NCBI RefSeq assembly: GCF_004143485.2
Contig: NZ_ML974130.1
Location: forward strand, 170,917-234,916
Direction of reading: 5' to 3'
Length of the DNA stretch: 64,000 nt
From: Halorussus amylolyticus
GTDB lineage: Archaea; Halobacteriota; Halobacteria; Halobacteriales; Haladaptataceae
The translations under genes were made by a program, and so were the position numbers. The notes beneath the pieces are model-generated. The model was given only the letters and a program-made list of their open reading frames with translations. It did not search any database and was not told the DNA's origin. Of the stretch, positions 25,902-36,395 are shown in pieces (the first letter of the stretch is position 1; the number at the start of each line of letters is the position of its first letter).

Positions 25902-26183
25902 ATGTTCGATGTTATACTCGCGATGGTCGAAGTCAGTGTACTGTTTGCACAGAGCGGACTCGAAGCGCTGACCCCGCTTCAGGCGATTACCGAGAACGGG
26001 ATGGCGGCCCTCGCGGTCGGTCTCGCGGCGCTCGGTGCAGGATACGCGGAGCGCGGTATCGGTAGCGCCGCCATCGGCGCAATCGCCGAGGACGAGAGCC
26101 TCTTCGGTACGGGTCTCATCATGACGGTCCTGCCCGAGACGCTCGTCATCCTGGCACTGGTCGTCGTGTTCCTCGTCGGATAA
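25902..26183 (+). CDS. atpK: A-type ATP synthase subunit K (c-ring proteolipid)
   Basis: Rotor-ring proteolipid, 93 aa. One hairpin of two helices: about residues 33-50 (GMAALAVGLAALGAGYAE) and 68-92 (FGTGLIMTVLPETLVILALV). The ion-binding carboxylate is Glu79 in LPETLVIL. A hydrophobic ~20-residue N-terminus precedes the hairpin. The single-hairpin form indicates a ring with one carboxylate per two helices. Confidence 0.95.
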   Translation: MFDVILAMVEVSVLFAQSGLEALTPLQAITENGMAALAVGLAALGAGYAERGIGSAAIGAIAEDESLFGTGLIMTVLPETLVILALVVVFLVG

Positions 26184-26206
26184 CCACCCCCTTTCCCTCT
26201 TCATCA

Positions 26207-26788
26207 ATGAGTTTGGACACGGTAGTTGAGGATATTCGAAACGAAGCCCGCGAGCGCGCGCAGGAGATACGTTCGGAGGGCGACGAGCGCGCCGCCGACA
26301 TCGTCTCCGAGGCCGAGAGCGACGCCGAGGAGATACTCGCGGAGCAGGAGCGGGAGACCGAACAGACAATCTCCCAAGAGCGTGAGCAGAAGCTCTCCAG
26401 CGCGAAGCTGGAAGCCAAGCAGAAGCGCCTCGAAGCGCGTCGTGACGTGCTGAGCGACGTTCGCGAGCAGGTCGAAGAGTACGTCGAGACCCTCGACGGC
26501 GACGAGCGCGAGGAGCTGACGCGTGCGCTCCTCGACGCGGCCGCCGAGGAGTTCGACGACGGCGACACGGTTCGGGTCTACGGCAAGCCCGACGACGACG
26601 AGCTGTTGACCGACATCGTGAGCGACTACGACGGCTACGAGTACGCCGGAGAGTACGACTGCTTCGGCGGCGTCGTCGTGGAGAGCGACGAGTCCCGGCT
26701 TCGCGTGAACAACACGTTCGACTCGGTACTGGAGACCGTCTGGGACGACCACCTCCAGGACATCAGTACCCGGCTCTTCGACCAATGA
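26207..26788 (+). CDS. atpE: A-type ATP synthase subunit E
   Basis: Peripheral-stalk subunit, 193 aa. The N-terminal ~105 residues are a charged coiled coil (ARERAQEIRSEGDERAADIV) that pairs with subunit H. The C-terminal globular domain includes DYDGYEYAGEYDCFGGVVVE, typical of the family. It overlaps the atpC start by four bases (ATGA). Confidence 0.95.
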   Translation: MSLDTVVEDIRNEARERAQEIRSEGDERAADIVSEAESDAEEILAEQERETEQTISQEREQKLSSAKLEAKQKRLEARRDVLSDVREQVEEYVETLDGDEREELTRALLDAAAEEFDDGDTVRVYGKPDDDELLTDIVSDYDGYEYAGEYDCFGGVVVESDESRLRVNNTFDSVLETVWDDHLQDISTRLFDQ

Positions 26789-27846
26789 GTGTGAAAGAGA
26801 CGGAAGGAACGTCGAACTACGAGTACGTCACCGCGCGCGTCAAGGCGCGACGAGCGAAGCTGTTCGACGAGGAGGACTATCGGAAGCTCCTCCGGATGGG
26901 TCCCGGCGAGATTTCTCGGTACATGGAGGAGACCGAGTACGAGACCGAAATCAACGCGCTCGGCGCGCGATACTCGGGCGTGGACCTCATCGAGTACGCG
27001 CTGAACCGCAACCTCGCCAAGCACTTCGAGGACCTTCTCCAGTGGGCCGACGGACGGCTCTACACCCTCATCGCGAGGTACCTCCGGAAGTTCGACGCGT
27101 GGAACGTCAAGACGGTCATCCGGGGTCTGTACTCCGGAGCCGACAGCGAGACCATCGCGGAGGACTTCATCTACGCGGGCGAGTTCGACCGACGATTCCT
27201 CGACCGACTCGCGGAGGCCGGGTCCATCGAGGAGGCCGTCGAACTCCTCGAAGGCACGCGGTACGGCGACAGCCTCACCGAGGCGTTCGCCGATTACGAG
27301 GAGACGGGCGTCCTGATTCCGATGGAGAACGCGGTCGACCGCACGTACTACGAGGGACTCATCGGCGGCGTCAGCGACACGGACAACCGTGCGAATCAGC
27401 TGTACGCCGACTTCCTGCGCGCGGAAATCGATTTCAGGAACGTGCGTAACGTCCTTCGCATCGCGCGAAGCGGTGCGGACATCGACCCCGACGAGTACTT
27501 CATCGAGGGCGGCGACCTGTTCGGCGCGTCCGAACTCCAGCAGCTCTCGGGGAGCCTCGACGAACTCGTGACGTACATCCGGGACAGCACGTACGGCGAC
27601 GACCTCGCCGACGCGCTCGACCGACTCGAAGACGCAGACAGCCTCATCGAGTTCGAGCACGCGCTCGACGCGGCGCTCATGGAGTACTCCGACCGCCTCT
27701 CGCACGTGTTCCCGATATCGATTTGTCCCGTGCTGTCGTATATCCTCGCGAAGGAGCGCGAGGTCGAGAACATCCGCGCGGTCGCTCGCGGCCGCGAGGC
27801 GGGACTGAGCCAAGACGAGATAGAGACCGAACTGGTGATGCTATGA
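26785..27846 (+). CDS. atpC: A-type ATP synthase subunit C
   Basis: Central-stalk adaptor that seats the rotor shaft on the c-ring (V-type d-subunit family). 353 aa, largely helical, with the three-fold helical repeats of the family (HFEDLLQWADGRLYTLIARY; EIDFRNVRNVLRIARSGADI; ILAKEREVENIRAVARGREA). It overlaps atpE upstream and atpF downstream by four bases each. Confidence 0.95.
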   Translation: MSVKETEGTSNYEYVTARVKARRAKLFDEEDYRKLLRMGPGEISRYMEETEYETEINALGARYSGVDLIEYALNRNLAKHFEDLLQWADGRLYTLIARYLRKFDAWNVKTVIRGLYSGADSETIAEDFIYAGEFDRRFLDRLAEAGSIEEAVELLEGTRYGDSLTEAFADYEETGVLIPMENAVDRTYYEGLIGGVSDTDNRANQLYADFLRAEIDFRNVRNVLRIARSGADIDPDEYFIEGGDLFGASELQQLSGSLDELVTYIRDSTYGDDLADALDRLEDADSLIEFEHALDAALMEYSDRLSHVFPISICPVLSYILAKEREVENIRAVARGREAGLSQDEIETELVML

Positions 27847-28180
27847 GCCAGGAAATCGCAGTCGTCGGTAGTCCGGAGTTCACCACGGGGTTCCGCCTCG
27901 CTGGCGTCCGGAAGTTCGAGAACGTCCCGGACGACCAGAAGGACGAGGAGCTCGACGACGCGGTGACTCGCGTCCTCGGCGACGAGGAAATCGGCATCGT
28001 CGTGATGCACGACGACGACCTCGACCACCTCTCGCGCCAAGTGCGAAACGAGGTCGAGACCAGCGTCGAACCCACCATGGTCTCCATCGGTGGCGGCGCG
28101 GGGAGCGGCGGACTCCGCGAGAAAATCAAGCGCGCGATAGGAATCGACCTTATGGACGAAGACGAACAAGGTGACAACGA

Positions 28181-28184
<4 letters not shown>
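27843..28184 (+). CDS. atpF: A-type ATP synthase subunit F
   Basis: Central-shaft subunit, 113 aa from ATG 27843. Rossmann-like small fold with the family's [19 protein letters not shown] start and [13 protein letters not shown] middle. The C-terminal helix is acidic. Four-base overlaps with atpC and atpA indicate tight coupling. Confidence 0.94.
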
Positions 28185-29941
<1,757 letters not shown>

Positions 29942-29943
29942 CA

Positions 29944-31368
29944 ATGAAAGAATACCAGACTATCACCGAAATCAGCGGTCCGCTGGTGTTCGCCGAGGTA
30001 GACGAGCCCATCGGGTACGACGAAATCGTCGAAATCGAGACGCCCAACGGCGACACCAAGCGCGGACAGGTGCTCGAATCCAGCAGCGGTCTCGTCGCCA
30101 TTCAGGTGTTCGAGGGAACCGAAGGCATCGACCGGAAGTCGTCGGTCCGATTCCTCGGCGAGACGCTCAAGATGCCCGTCACCGAGGACCTGCTCGGACG
30201 CGTCCTCGACGGTTCCGGCCAGCCCATCGACGGCGGCCCCGAAATCGTCCCCGACGACCGCCACGACATCGTCGGCGCGGCAATCAACCCCTACGCTCGC
30301 GAGTACCCCCAGGAGTTCATCCAGACCGGCGTGTCGGCCATCGACGGCATGAACACGCTGATTCGCGGACAGAAGCTCCCCATCTTCTCGGGGTCCGGAC
30401 TGCCGCACAACGACCTCGCGCTCCAGATTGCGCGACAGGCGAGCGTTCCCGAAGAGGAAGAAGGCGACGACGACGAGGGTTCGGAGTTCGCAGTCATCTT
30501 CGGCGCGATGGGAATCACCGCCGAGGAGGCCAACGAGTTCATGGACGACTTCGAGCGCACGGGCGCGCTCGAACGCTCGGTCGTCTTCATGAACCTCGCG
30601 GACGACCCCGCGGTCGAGCGGACGGTCACGCCCCGGATGGCGCTGACGACCGCGGAGTATCTCGCATTCGAGAAGGGCTACCACGTGCTGGTCATCCTCA
30701 CGGACATGACCAACTACTGCGAGGCGCTCCGTGAAATCGGTGCAGCGCGTGAGGAGGTGCCCGGTCGCCGGGGCTACCCCGGTTACATGTACACCGACCT
30801 CGCCCAGCTCTACGAGCGCGCCGGTCGTATCGAGGGACGCGAGGGGTCGGTCACGCAGCTCCCCATCCTCACGATGCCCGGCGACGACGACACCCACCCG
30901 ATTCCGGACCTCACCGGCTACATCACCGAGGGTCAAATCTACATCGACCGCGACCTCAACAGCCAGGGTATCGAGCCGCCCATCGACGTGCTCCCGAGCC
31001 TGTCGCGGCTGATGGACGACGGTATCGGCGAGGGCTTCACCCGCGAGGACCACGAGGACGTCGCGAACCAGCTGTTCGCCGCCTACGCGCGCGGTGAGGA
31101 CCTGCGCGACCTCGTGAACATCGTCGGTCGCGAGGCGCTCTCGGAACTCGACAACAAGTACCTCGACTTCGCGGACCGGTTCGAGACCGAGTTCGTGGAC
31201 CAAGGCTCCGAGACGAATCGAAGCATCGAGGAGACGCTCGGCATCGGCTGGGACCTGCTCGGCGGGCTTCCCAAGCAGGAACTCAACCGTATCGACGAGG
31301 AGTTCATCGAGACGTACTACCCCGAGGACGCCGAGTCCGAGACGGCAGAAGAAGTCGCGGCGGACTGA
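29944..31368 (+). CDS. atpB: A-type ATP synthase regulatory subunit B
   Basis: Non-catalytic nucleotide-binding subunit of the head, 474 aa. The degenerate P-loop position reads [18 protein letters not shown], as expected for [35 protein letters not shown] and [19 protein letters not shown] are diagnostic. Starts two bases after the atpA stop. Confidence 0.98.
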   Translation: MKEYQTITEISGPLVFAEVDEPIGYDEIVEIETPNGDTKRGQVLESSSGLVAIQVFEGTEGIDRKSSVRFLGETLKMPVTEDLLGRVLDGSGQPIDGGPEIVPDDRHDIVGAAINPYAREYPQEFIQTGVSAIDGMNTLIRGQKLPIFSGSGLPHNDLALQIARQASVPEEEEGDDDEGSEFAVIFGAMGITAEEANEFMDDFERTGALERSVVFMNLADDPAVERTVTPRMALTTAEYLAFEKGYHVLVILTDMTNYCEALREIGAAREEVPGRRGYPGYMYTDLAQLYERAGRIEGREGSVTQLPILTMPGDDDTHPIPDLTGYITEGQIYIDRDLNSQGIEPPIDVLPSLSRLMDDGIGEGFTREDHEDVANQLFAAYARGEDLRDLVNIVGREALSELDNKYLDFADRFETEFVDQGSETNRSIEETLGIGWDLLGGLPKQELNRIDEEFIETYYPEDAESETAEEVAAD

Positions 31369-31507
31369 GCGTTTCGGTTCCGCGTTCTACATTTTGTCCC
31401 CTGCGTTCCCGACGGCCAGCGACGCGGCTCTCGGCGTTCGAACTCTCGTCCGAGCGCCGTGCCGACTGAAAAAGGTTAACCCCCTCGAACTACAACCTTC
31501 CCTCAAG

Positions 31508-32194
31508 ATGGCGAAGGACGTTAAACCCACTCGGAAAGAGTTGATGCAGATAGACGACCGCATCGACCTCTCCGAGCGGGGTCACGACACGCTCGAAAAG
31601 AAGCGTGACGGTCTCATCATGGAGTTCATGGACATCCTCGACCAGGCACAGGACGTGCGCTCTGGCCTGGAGGCCAACTACGACCGCGCCCAGCAGACCA
31701 TCAACATGGCTCGCGCGATGGAGGGCGACGTCGCGGTGCGAGGTGCGGCCGCCGCGCTCAAAGAACACCCCGAAATCACGACCGAGTCGAAGAACATCAT
31801 GGGCGTCGTCGTGCCTCAAATCGAGTCGAGCAAGGTTCGGAAGGGACTCGACGAGCGCGGCTACGGCGTCCTCGGGACGAGCGCCCGCATCGACGAGGCC
31901 GCCGAGGCCTACGAGGAACTCCTCGAAAGCATCATCCTCGCCGCGGAGGTCGAGACCGCGATGAAGAAGATGCTGACCGAAATCGAGACCACGAAGCGCC
32001 GGGTGAACGCGCTGGAGTTCAAGCTCCTGCCCGAACTCTACTCGAACAAGGACTACATCGAGCAGAAGCTCGAAGAGCAGGAACGCGAGGAGATTTTCCG
32101 TCTCAAGAAAATCAAGGCCAAGAAGGAAGAAGAGGAGAAAGAAGAGCGCGCGGCGGCCGACGCCGAGGAAGTCGAGACGGTCACCGCCGACTGA
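31508..32194 (+). CDS. atpD: A-type ATP synthase subunit D
   Basis: Central rotor shaft, 228 aa from ATG 31508. Two long antiparallel helices ([20 protein letters not shown] at the start and [20 protein letters not shown] near the end) and a highly charged Lys/Glu C-terminus. It is separated from atpB by 139 bases containing GAAAAAGGTTAACCCC about 30 bases before the ATG, so it may also have its own promoter. Confidence 0.95.
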   Translation: MAKDVKPTRKELMQIDDRIDLSERGHDTLEKKRDGLIMEFMDILDQAQDVRSGLEANYDRAQQTINMARAMEGDVAVRGAAAALKEHPEITTESKNIMGVVVPQIESSKVRKGLDERGYGVLGTSARIDEAAEAYEELLESIILAAEVETAMKKMLTEIETTKRRVNALEFKLLPELYSNKDYIEQKLEEQEREEIFRLKKIKAKKEEEEKEERAAADAEEVETVTAD

Positions 32195-32259
32195 TATCCG
32201 GGTTTTTCTCAACGCCGTTTTCTCCGCACGCTTTTCACCCCCGCGACCGAGTCTCGACT

Positions 32260-32655
32260 ATGGCCTGTCCGAGGTGTGGCGGCGACCGACTCGCGTTCGC
32301 CGTCCCGACCGACCTCCGGGCGTATCTCCCCGACGAGACCGACGCCGTGACGATTTGCACTCGGTGTCTCGCGCTCGAACCCGCCGACGACGCGCCCGGC
32401 GACCGCCCCGATTTCACCGAGATAAGCCACTCGTTTCCGACCGGTGAGACCGGCGCGGCGATGGCGCTCGCGGTCGGCTTGCTCGACTCGCTCGCACTCT
32501 ACCGGTCGGAGATTTCGGCCTTGCTAGAGCGGGTCGAGCGCGGGGGTTCGGACCCGCTCCTCGTCATCGACCGCCTCGCGGCCGACCCCGACGTGGAACC
32601 GTCGTTCGACGTGGACCGGCGGCGAACGCAAGTCGAGCAGTTGCTCTACGAGTAG
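32260..32655 (+). CDS. DUF6276-type zinc-ribbon protein
   Basis: 131 aa. Two cysteine pairs, CPRC (3-6) and CTRC (33-36), form a zinc ribbon. A helical C-terminal half follows (MALAVGLLDSLALYRSEISA). It matches the haloarchaeal DUF6276 family of unknown function. Convergent with hisH. Its last bases (CTCTACGAGTAG) are repeated 21 bases further on. Confidence 0.8.
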   Translation: MACPRCGGDRLAFAVPTDLRAYLPDETDAVTICTRCLALEPADDAPGDRPDFTEISHSFPTGETGAAMALAVGLLDSLALYRSEISALLERVERGGSDPLLVIDRLAADPDVEPSFDVDRRRTQVEQLLYE

Positions 32656-32685
32656 CGACGGTCGCTCTACGAGTAGCGCTACTCG
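32643..32685. repeat. 21-bp-period repeat and 16-bp palindrome between convergent genes
   Basis: GCTCTACGAGTAGCG occurs at 32643-32657 and again at 32664-32678, duplicating the 3' end of the upstream gene. The second copy runs into the perfect palindrome CGAGTAGCGCTACTCG (32670-32685), which spans the hisH stop codon and could act as a two-way terminator hairpin. Confidence 0.6.
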
Positions 32686-33344
32686 GTGCAGATGCTCACG
32701 AAGTTCCGCAGAATCTGCAGGCCGGTCTCGCCGCTCTTCTCGGGGTGGAACTGGGTTCCGAAGACGGTCCCGGTCTCGTCGGCGACGATTGCAGGGAACT
32801 CCACCTCGTACTCGGTGGTCGCCACGGTCGCGTTCTCGTCGTCGGGCACCGCGTAGTACGAGTGGACGAAGTAGGCGTACTCCCCATCGACGCCCTCGAC
32901 GAGCGGGTGGTCGCGCTTCACTGACAGTCGATTCCATCCCATGTGGGGGACCTTCTGACCCTCGGCGAACCGGAGGTTGGTGCCCGGAATCAGGTCGAGT
33001 CCGCGGGCGTCGGCCTCGCCGGTTCGCTCGGCCTCCTCGCTCGACGTGAGCAGCATCTGCATGCCGAGGCAGATGCCGAACACGGGCGTCCCGCTCTCGG
33101 CCGCGTCGAGGAGCGGTTCGCGGTACGGTCCGGCGTTCTCGACGCCTTCGCGGAACGCGCCGACGCCCGGCAGGACGATGCCGTCGGCCGACGCGAACGT
33201 CGCGGGGTCGTCGCTGACCTCGACGTTCGCCCCGGCGCGTTCGAGACCGCGCGTGACGCTCCGCAGATTCCCCAGTCCGTAGTCCACGACTACGACCGAC
33301 GCCGCCTCGCCGCGCTCGCGCTCGCTCGCGCGCTGTGTACTCAT
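32679..33344 (-). CDS. hisH: Imidazole glycerol phosphate synthase, glutaminase subunit (copy 1)
   Basis: Class I glutamine amidotransferase that feeds ammonia to HisF in histidine synthesis. 221 aa. The nucleophile Cys lies in VFGICLGMQMLL, and the His-x-Glu pair in GTQFHPEKSGETG. The N-terminus VVVVDYGLGNLRSV is diagnostic. A 15-residue extension precedes it (start ATG 33344). No hisF neighbours it. A second complete HisH is encoded at 40860-41498. Confidence 0.93.
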   Translation of the reverse strand: MSTQRASERERGEAASVVVVDYGLGNLRSVTRGLERAGANVEVSDDPATFASADGIVLPGVGAFREGVENAGPYREPLLDAAESGTPVFGICLGMQMLLTSSEEAERTGEADARGLDLIPGTNLRFAEGQKVPHMGWNRLSVKRDHPLVEGVDGEYAYFVHSYYAVPDDENATVATTEYEVEFPAIVADETGTVFGTQFHPEKSGETGLQILRNFVSICTE

Positions 33345-33444
33345 ACTCGTACGTGGGAGTGGCTCGGAGAAGTTCCTTTCCCTCCGGGCAACTGCGCCGG
33401 TCGGCGTCGTCTCGCGTTGTCACGGTTTTGTGTTCCCCGATTGC

Positions 33445-33504
33445 TATATACTGCTATGCTAATAACATAGAAAATCATAAATAACGCCAAAGATAGTACC
33501 AACC
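33445..33504 (+). promoter_or_regulatory. Promoter and dyad ahead of the phosphonate-type ABC operon
   Basis: An AT-rich island in GC-rich DNA. It holds TATATA at 33445-33450, an inverted repeat CTATG-N7-CATAG at 33454-33470, and CATAAATA at 33476-33483, which is 22-29 bases before the ATG and fits a leaderless TATA box. The dyad just upstream of that box is a plausible regulator site. Confidence 0.5.
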
Positions 33505-34488
33505 ATGTTCGACCGCGACGGAACGGTAGCGGACCGGAGAACCTTCTTGAGAGCAGCGGGCGTCACAGGAACGGCCAGCCTCGCTGGCTGTATCGGCGAA
33601 CTAACCGGCAGTGGCGGCGGTGATAACGAGGTCCGGATGATTCTGAACCCGGCCGAGGGGTCGGTCGATATGATGGAGCAGTACGCGCCGCTGTTCGATT
33701 ACCTCGAATCGGAAACCGACGCGACTATCGAGGCGACCGAGGCCGACAGCTACACCGCGACGGTTGAGGCCATCCGAAACGAGCAGGCCGAACTCGCCGA
33801 CATCTCGCCGAGCGGCGTCATCGCGGCCCCCGACCAGATGGACATCGTCGGCATCCGCGTGGCGTACGGCGCGGAGCGATACTTCTCGCTCATCACGACG
33901 ACGCCCGACAGCGACATCGAGGAGCTTTCGGACATCGAGGGGAACGTCATCGGTCTCAGCGACCGACTCTCGGTGAGCGGGAGCCTGTTCCCGCTGTACA
34001 TGCTCAGCGAGGCGGGCCTCGAAACCGGAAGCGCCCCCGACGGCGACCCCGAGAACTTCGAGGCCGAACACTCCGACCACGACACCGCGCTCCAGACGCT
34101 GATGAACCGCGACGACGTTCACGCCGCGGGCACCGGTGCGTTCGTCTCCACGCCCCACGTTCCGGCGGACCAGTTCTCCGACCAGTTCATGGAGATTTCG
34201 GCCGAAGCCGACAACGCTGGCAGCGCAGACGAGGAACTCCAGCTCCTCGCCGAGTCTGACCCCATCCCGCGTGCGCCCATCGTGTCCCGGTCGAACTGGG
34301 ACGACTCGCTCAAAGACGACATCGAAACCGCGCTCCTCGAAGTCGAAGAGGACGACATCGTGGACCCCGACGCCGAGGAACCGCTGTGGTTCACCGGACT
34401 CGTCGAGGGTTCGGTTGACGACTACGACCCCATCGCGAACGTGATGGATTCGCTCGGTCTCGAATTCGCCGACATCGCCGACGCCTAA
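33505..34488 (+). CDS. phnD: Phosphonate/phosphate-type ABC transporter substrate-binding lipoprotein
   Basis: PhnD-type periplasmic-binding protein, 327 aa. The N-terminus DRRTFLRAAGVTGTASLAGC is a twin-arginine leader ending in a lipobox, so the protein is exported folded and lipid-anchored. PhnD family features include SYTATVEAIRNEQAELADIS and IEGNVIGLSDRLSVSGSLFP. First gene of a three-gene operon. The ligand could be phosphonate, phosphite or phosphate; sequence alone does not decide. Confidence 0.88.
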   Translation: MFDRDGTVADRRTFLRAAGVTGTASLAGCIGELTGSGGGDNEVRMILNPAEGSVDMMEQYAPLFDYLESETDATIEATEADSYTATVEAIRNEQAELADISPSGVIAAPDQMDIVGIRVAYGAERYFSLITTTPDSDIEELSDIEGNVIGLSDRLSVSGSLFPLYMLSEAGLETGSAPDGDPENFEAEHSDHDTALQTLMNRDDVHAAGTGAFVSTPHVPADQFSDQFMEISAEADNAGSADEELQLLAESDPIPRAPIVSRSNWDDSLKDDIETALLEVEEDDIVDPDAEEPLWFTGLVEGSVDDYDPIANVMDSLGLEFADIADA

Positions 34489-34540
34489 TCGCCCGGCCGA
34501 ATCCAAACGATTCTTACCGACTACCGCACAAACACCACTG

Positions 34541-35356
34541 ATGACTTATATTAGCGTCGAAAATTTAAGCAAACGATTCGGGGATACCCAGGCGCTCGAG
34601 GACGTGAGCTTCGAGATTCCCGAGGGCGAGTTCGTCGTCGTCTTGGGTGCCTCCGGTTCGGGGAAATCAACGCTTCTCCGGTGCATGAACGGGCTGACGA
34701 AGCCGACCGCGGGAACGATAACCATCGGCGAGACCGAGATTTCCGAACCGCATCCGGACATCGCGATGATTTTCCAGCAACACAACATCATCGGGCAGAT
34801 GAGCGCGTACGCCAACGCGCTGACCGGGTCGCTCCAGCGAACGAGCTTTCTCCGGAGCGTGTTCCAACTCAACGACACGGACGAAAAGTACCGCGCGCTC
34901 GACGCGCTCGAAACCGTGGGCTTGCTCGACGAGGCGCGCCAGCGCGCTCGCCAGATGAGCGGCGGCCAGCAACAGCGGGTCGGCATCGCACGTGCGCTCG
35001 TTCAGGAGCCGAACACGCTGCTCGCCGACGAACCGGTCGCGAGCCTCGACCCCGGTAGCTCCCAGCAGGTGATGGGGTATCTACTCGCGGCGGCCCAAGA
35101 GCGAAATCTGACGACGGTGGTCAGCCTCCACCAGGTCAACCTCGCCAGACAGTTCGGCCAGCGGTTCATCGGTCTGAAGGACGGCCAGAAGGTGTTCGAC
35201 GGCTACGCCGAGGACTTCTCGCTCGAAGTCGTGGACAAGATTTACGACACGGTGGACGTAGACCGACTCACCGCCGACGAGGACGACTTCGCGGACGCGA
35301 GCGACGCGACGGACGCGAGTTCGACTGCGGATTCGACCGACGAGGTGATGGGCTGA
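34541..35356 (+). CDS. phnC: Phosphonate-type ABC transporter ATPase
   Basis: 271 aa. Walker A GASGSGKSTLL, Q-loop IFQQHNIIGQ, ABC signature MSGGQQQRVGIARALV, Walker B TLLADEPVASLD and the H-loop VVSLHQVNL all match PhnC. The C-terminal ~25 residues are an Asp/Ser/Thr-rich haloarchaeal tail. The stop overlaps the phnE start by one base. Confidence 0.93.
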   Translation: MTYISVENLSKRFGDTQALEDVSFEIPEGEFVVVLGASGSGKSTLLRCMNGLTKPTAGTITIGETEISEPHPDIAMIFQQHNIIGQMSAYANALTGSLQRTSFLRSVFQLNDTDEKYRALDALETVGLLDEARQRARQMSGGQQQRVGIARALVQEPNTLLADEPVASLDPGSSQQVMGYLLAAAQERNLTTVVSLHQVNLARQFGQRFIGLKDGQKVFDGYAEDFSLEVVDKIYDTVDVDRLTADEDDFADASDATDASSTADSTDEVMG

Positions 35357-36285
35357 TGGACGTCTCCCAGCAGGTCATCGACCGGTATCAGAACATCCGG
35401 CGCAAGCGCCGGATTCGAGTGACCATCGCGCTGGTGCTGTTCGTCGTCGTGATGTCGCTGTTCTTCCAGGCGCTCGTTCGCGTCGGGTTCTCGGTGGGTG
35501 AACTCATCCGCTACGGTCCCCAGTTCCTCGATGCGCTCGACCAGTACTTCCCTCAGACGACCGTCTACGGGATTCCGTTCCTCGACGTGTGGCAGTACTG
35601 GGACTTCATCGACGAGCGGAATCTGTTCAGTCAGGCCGGAATCACCCTCGCGATGGGCTTCGCCGGAACGATTCTCGGCTTCCCGCTCGCGCTGCTGTTC
35701 GGCGTGCTCGGGTCGGGCCGCGTGACGCCGTTCCCGTTCAACTTCATCTTCCGGGGCGTCATGTCCACGATTCGCGCCATCCCGGCGCTGGTGTGGGCGC
35801 TCATCTACGTGCCGCTCGGCGGCGTCTCGCCGTTCACCGCGACGATGGCGATAGCGACCGACACCATCGGCAACCTCGGTCGTCTCTACACCGACGAACT
35901 CGAAGAGGTAGAGGACGGTCCCATCGAGGCCATCGAGACCACCGGCGCGAATCGCCTGCAGGTCATCTCGTTCGGGATGCTCTCGCAGGTCCACACGCCG
36001 TTCATCGCGTGGACGCTGTACATCTTCGAGATAAACGTCCGCATCGCGGTCACGCTCGGTATCATCGGCGGCGGCGGTCTCGGACAGGTGCTCTCGACCC
36101 AGCAGCGACTGTTCCAGTTCACGAACATGATGGCGACCATCCTCGTCATCCTGACGCTCATCATCTCGGTCGAGATATTCAGCCAGCGTGTGCGGTCGTA
36201 CATCCGGGCCGACGAGGAGCCGATGGGCATCCTCGAACTCCTCAAGGGCTTCCCCCAGCGGATGGCCGAGTCGCTCGGCAAGTGA
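35356..36285 (+). CDS. phnE: Phosphonate-type ABC transporter permease
   Basis: 309 aa membrane component with about six helices. The cytoplasmic coupling (EAA) loop is GPIEAIETTGANRLQVISFG. PhnE features FRGVMSTIRAIPALVWALIY and GIIGGGGLGQVL are present. Last gene of the phnDCE-type operon. Confidence 0.93.
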   Translation: MDVSQQVIDRYQNIRRKRRIRVTIALVLFVVVMSLFFQALVRVGFSVGELIRYGPQFLDALDQYFPQTTVYGIPFLDVWQYWDFIDERNLFSQAGITLAMGFAGTILGFPLALLFGVLGSGRVTPFPFNFIFRGVMSTIRAIPALVWALIYVPLGGVSPFTATMAIATDTIGNLGRLYTDELEEVEDGPIEAIETTGANRLQVISFGMLSQVHTPFIAWTLYIFEINVRIAVTLGIIGGGGLGQVLSTQQRLFQFTNMMATILVILTLIISVEIFSQRVRSYIRADEEPMGILELLKGFPQRMAESLGK

Positions 36286-36395
36286 CCTGACCGCCGCGTT
36301 CTTTTTTGCGCCCTGCGGTGCGGTTCTATCCCTCTTGCGGACCGACCTCGTCTCTCACCCGAAACGCCAAGAGGCCCGCGTCCCCCTTCGAAGGT

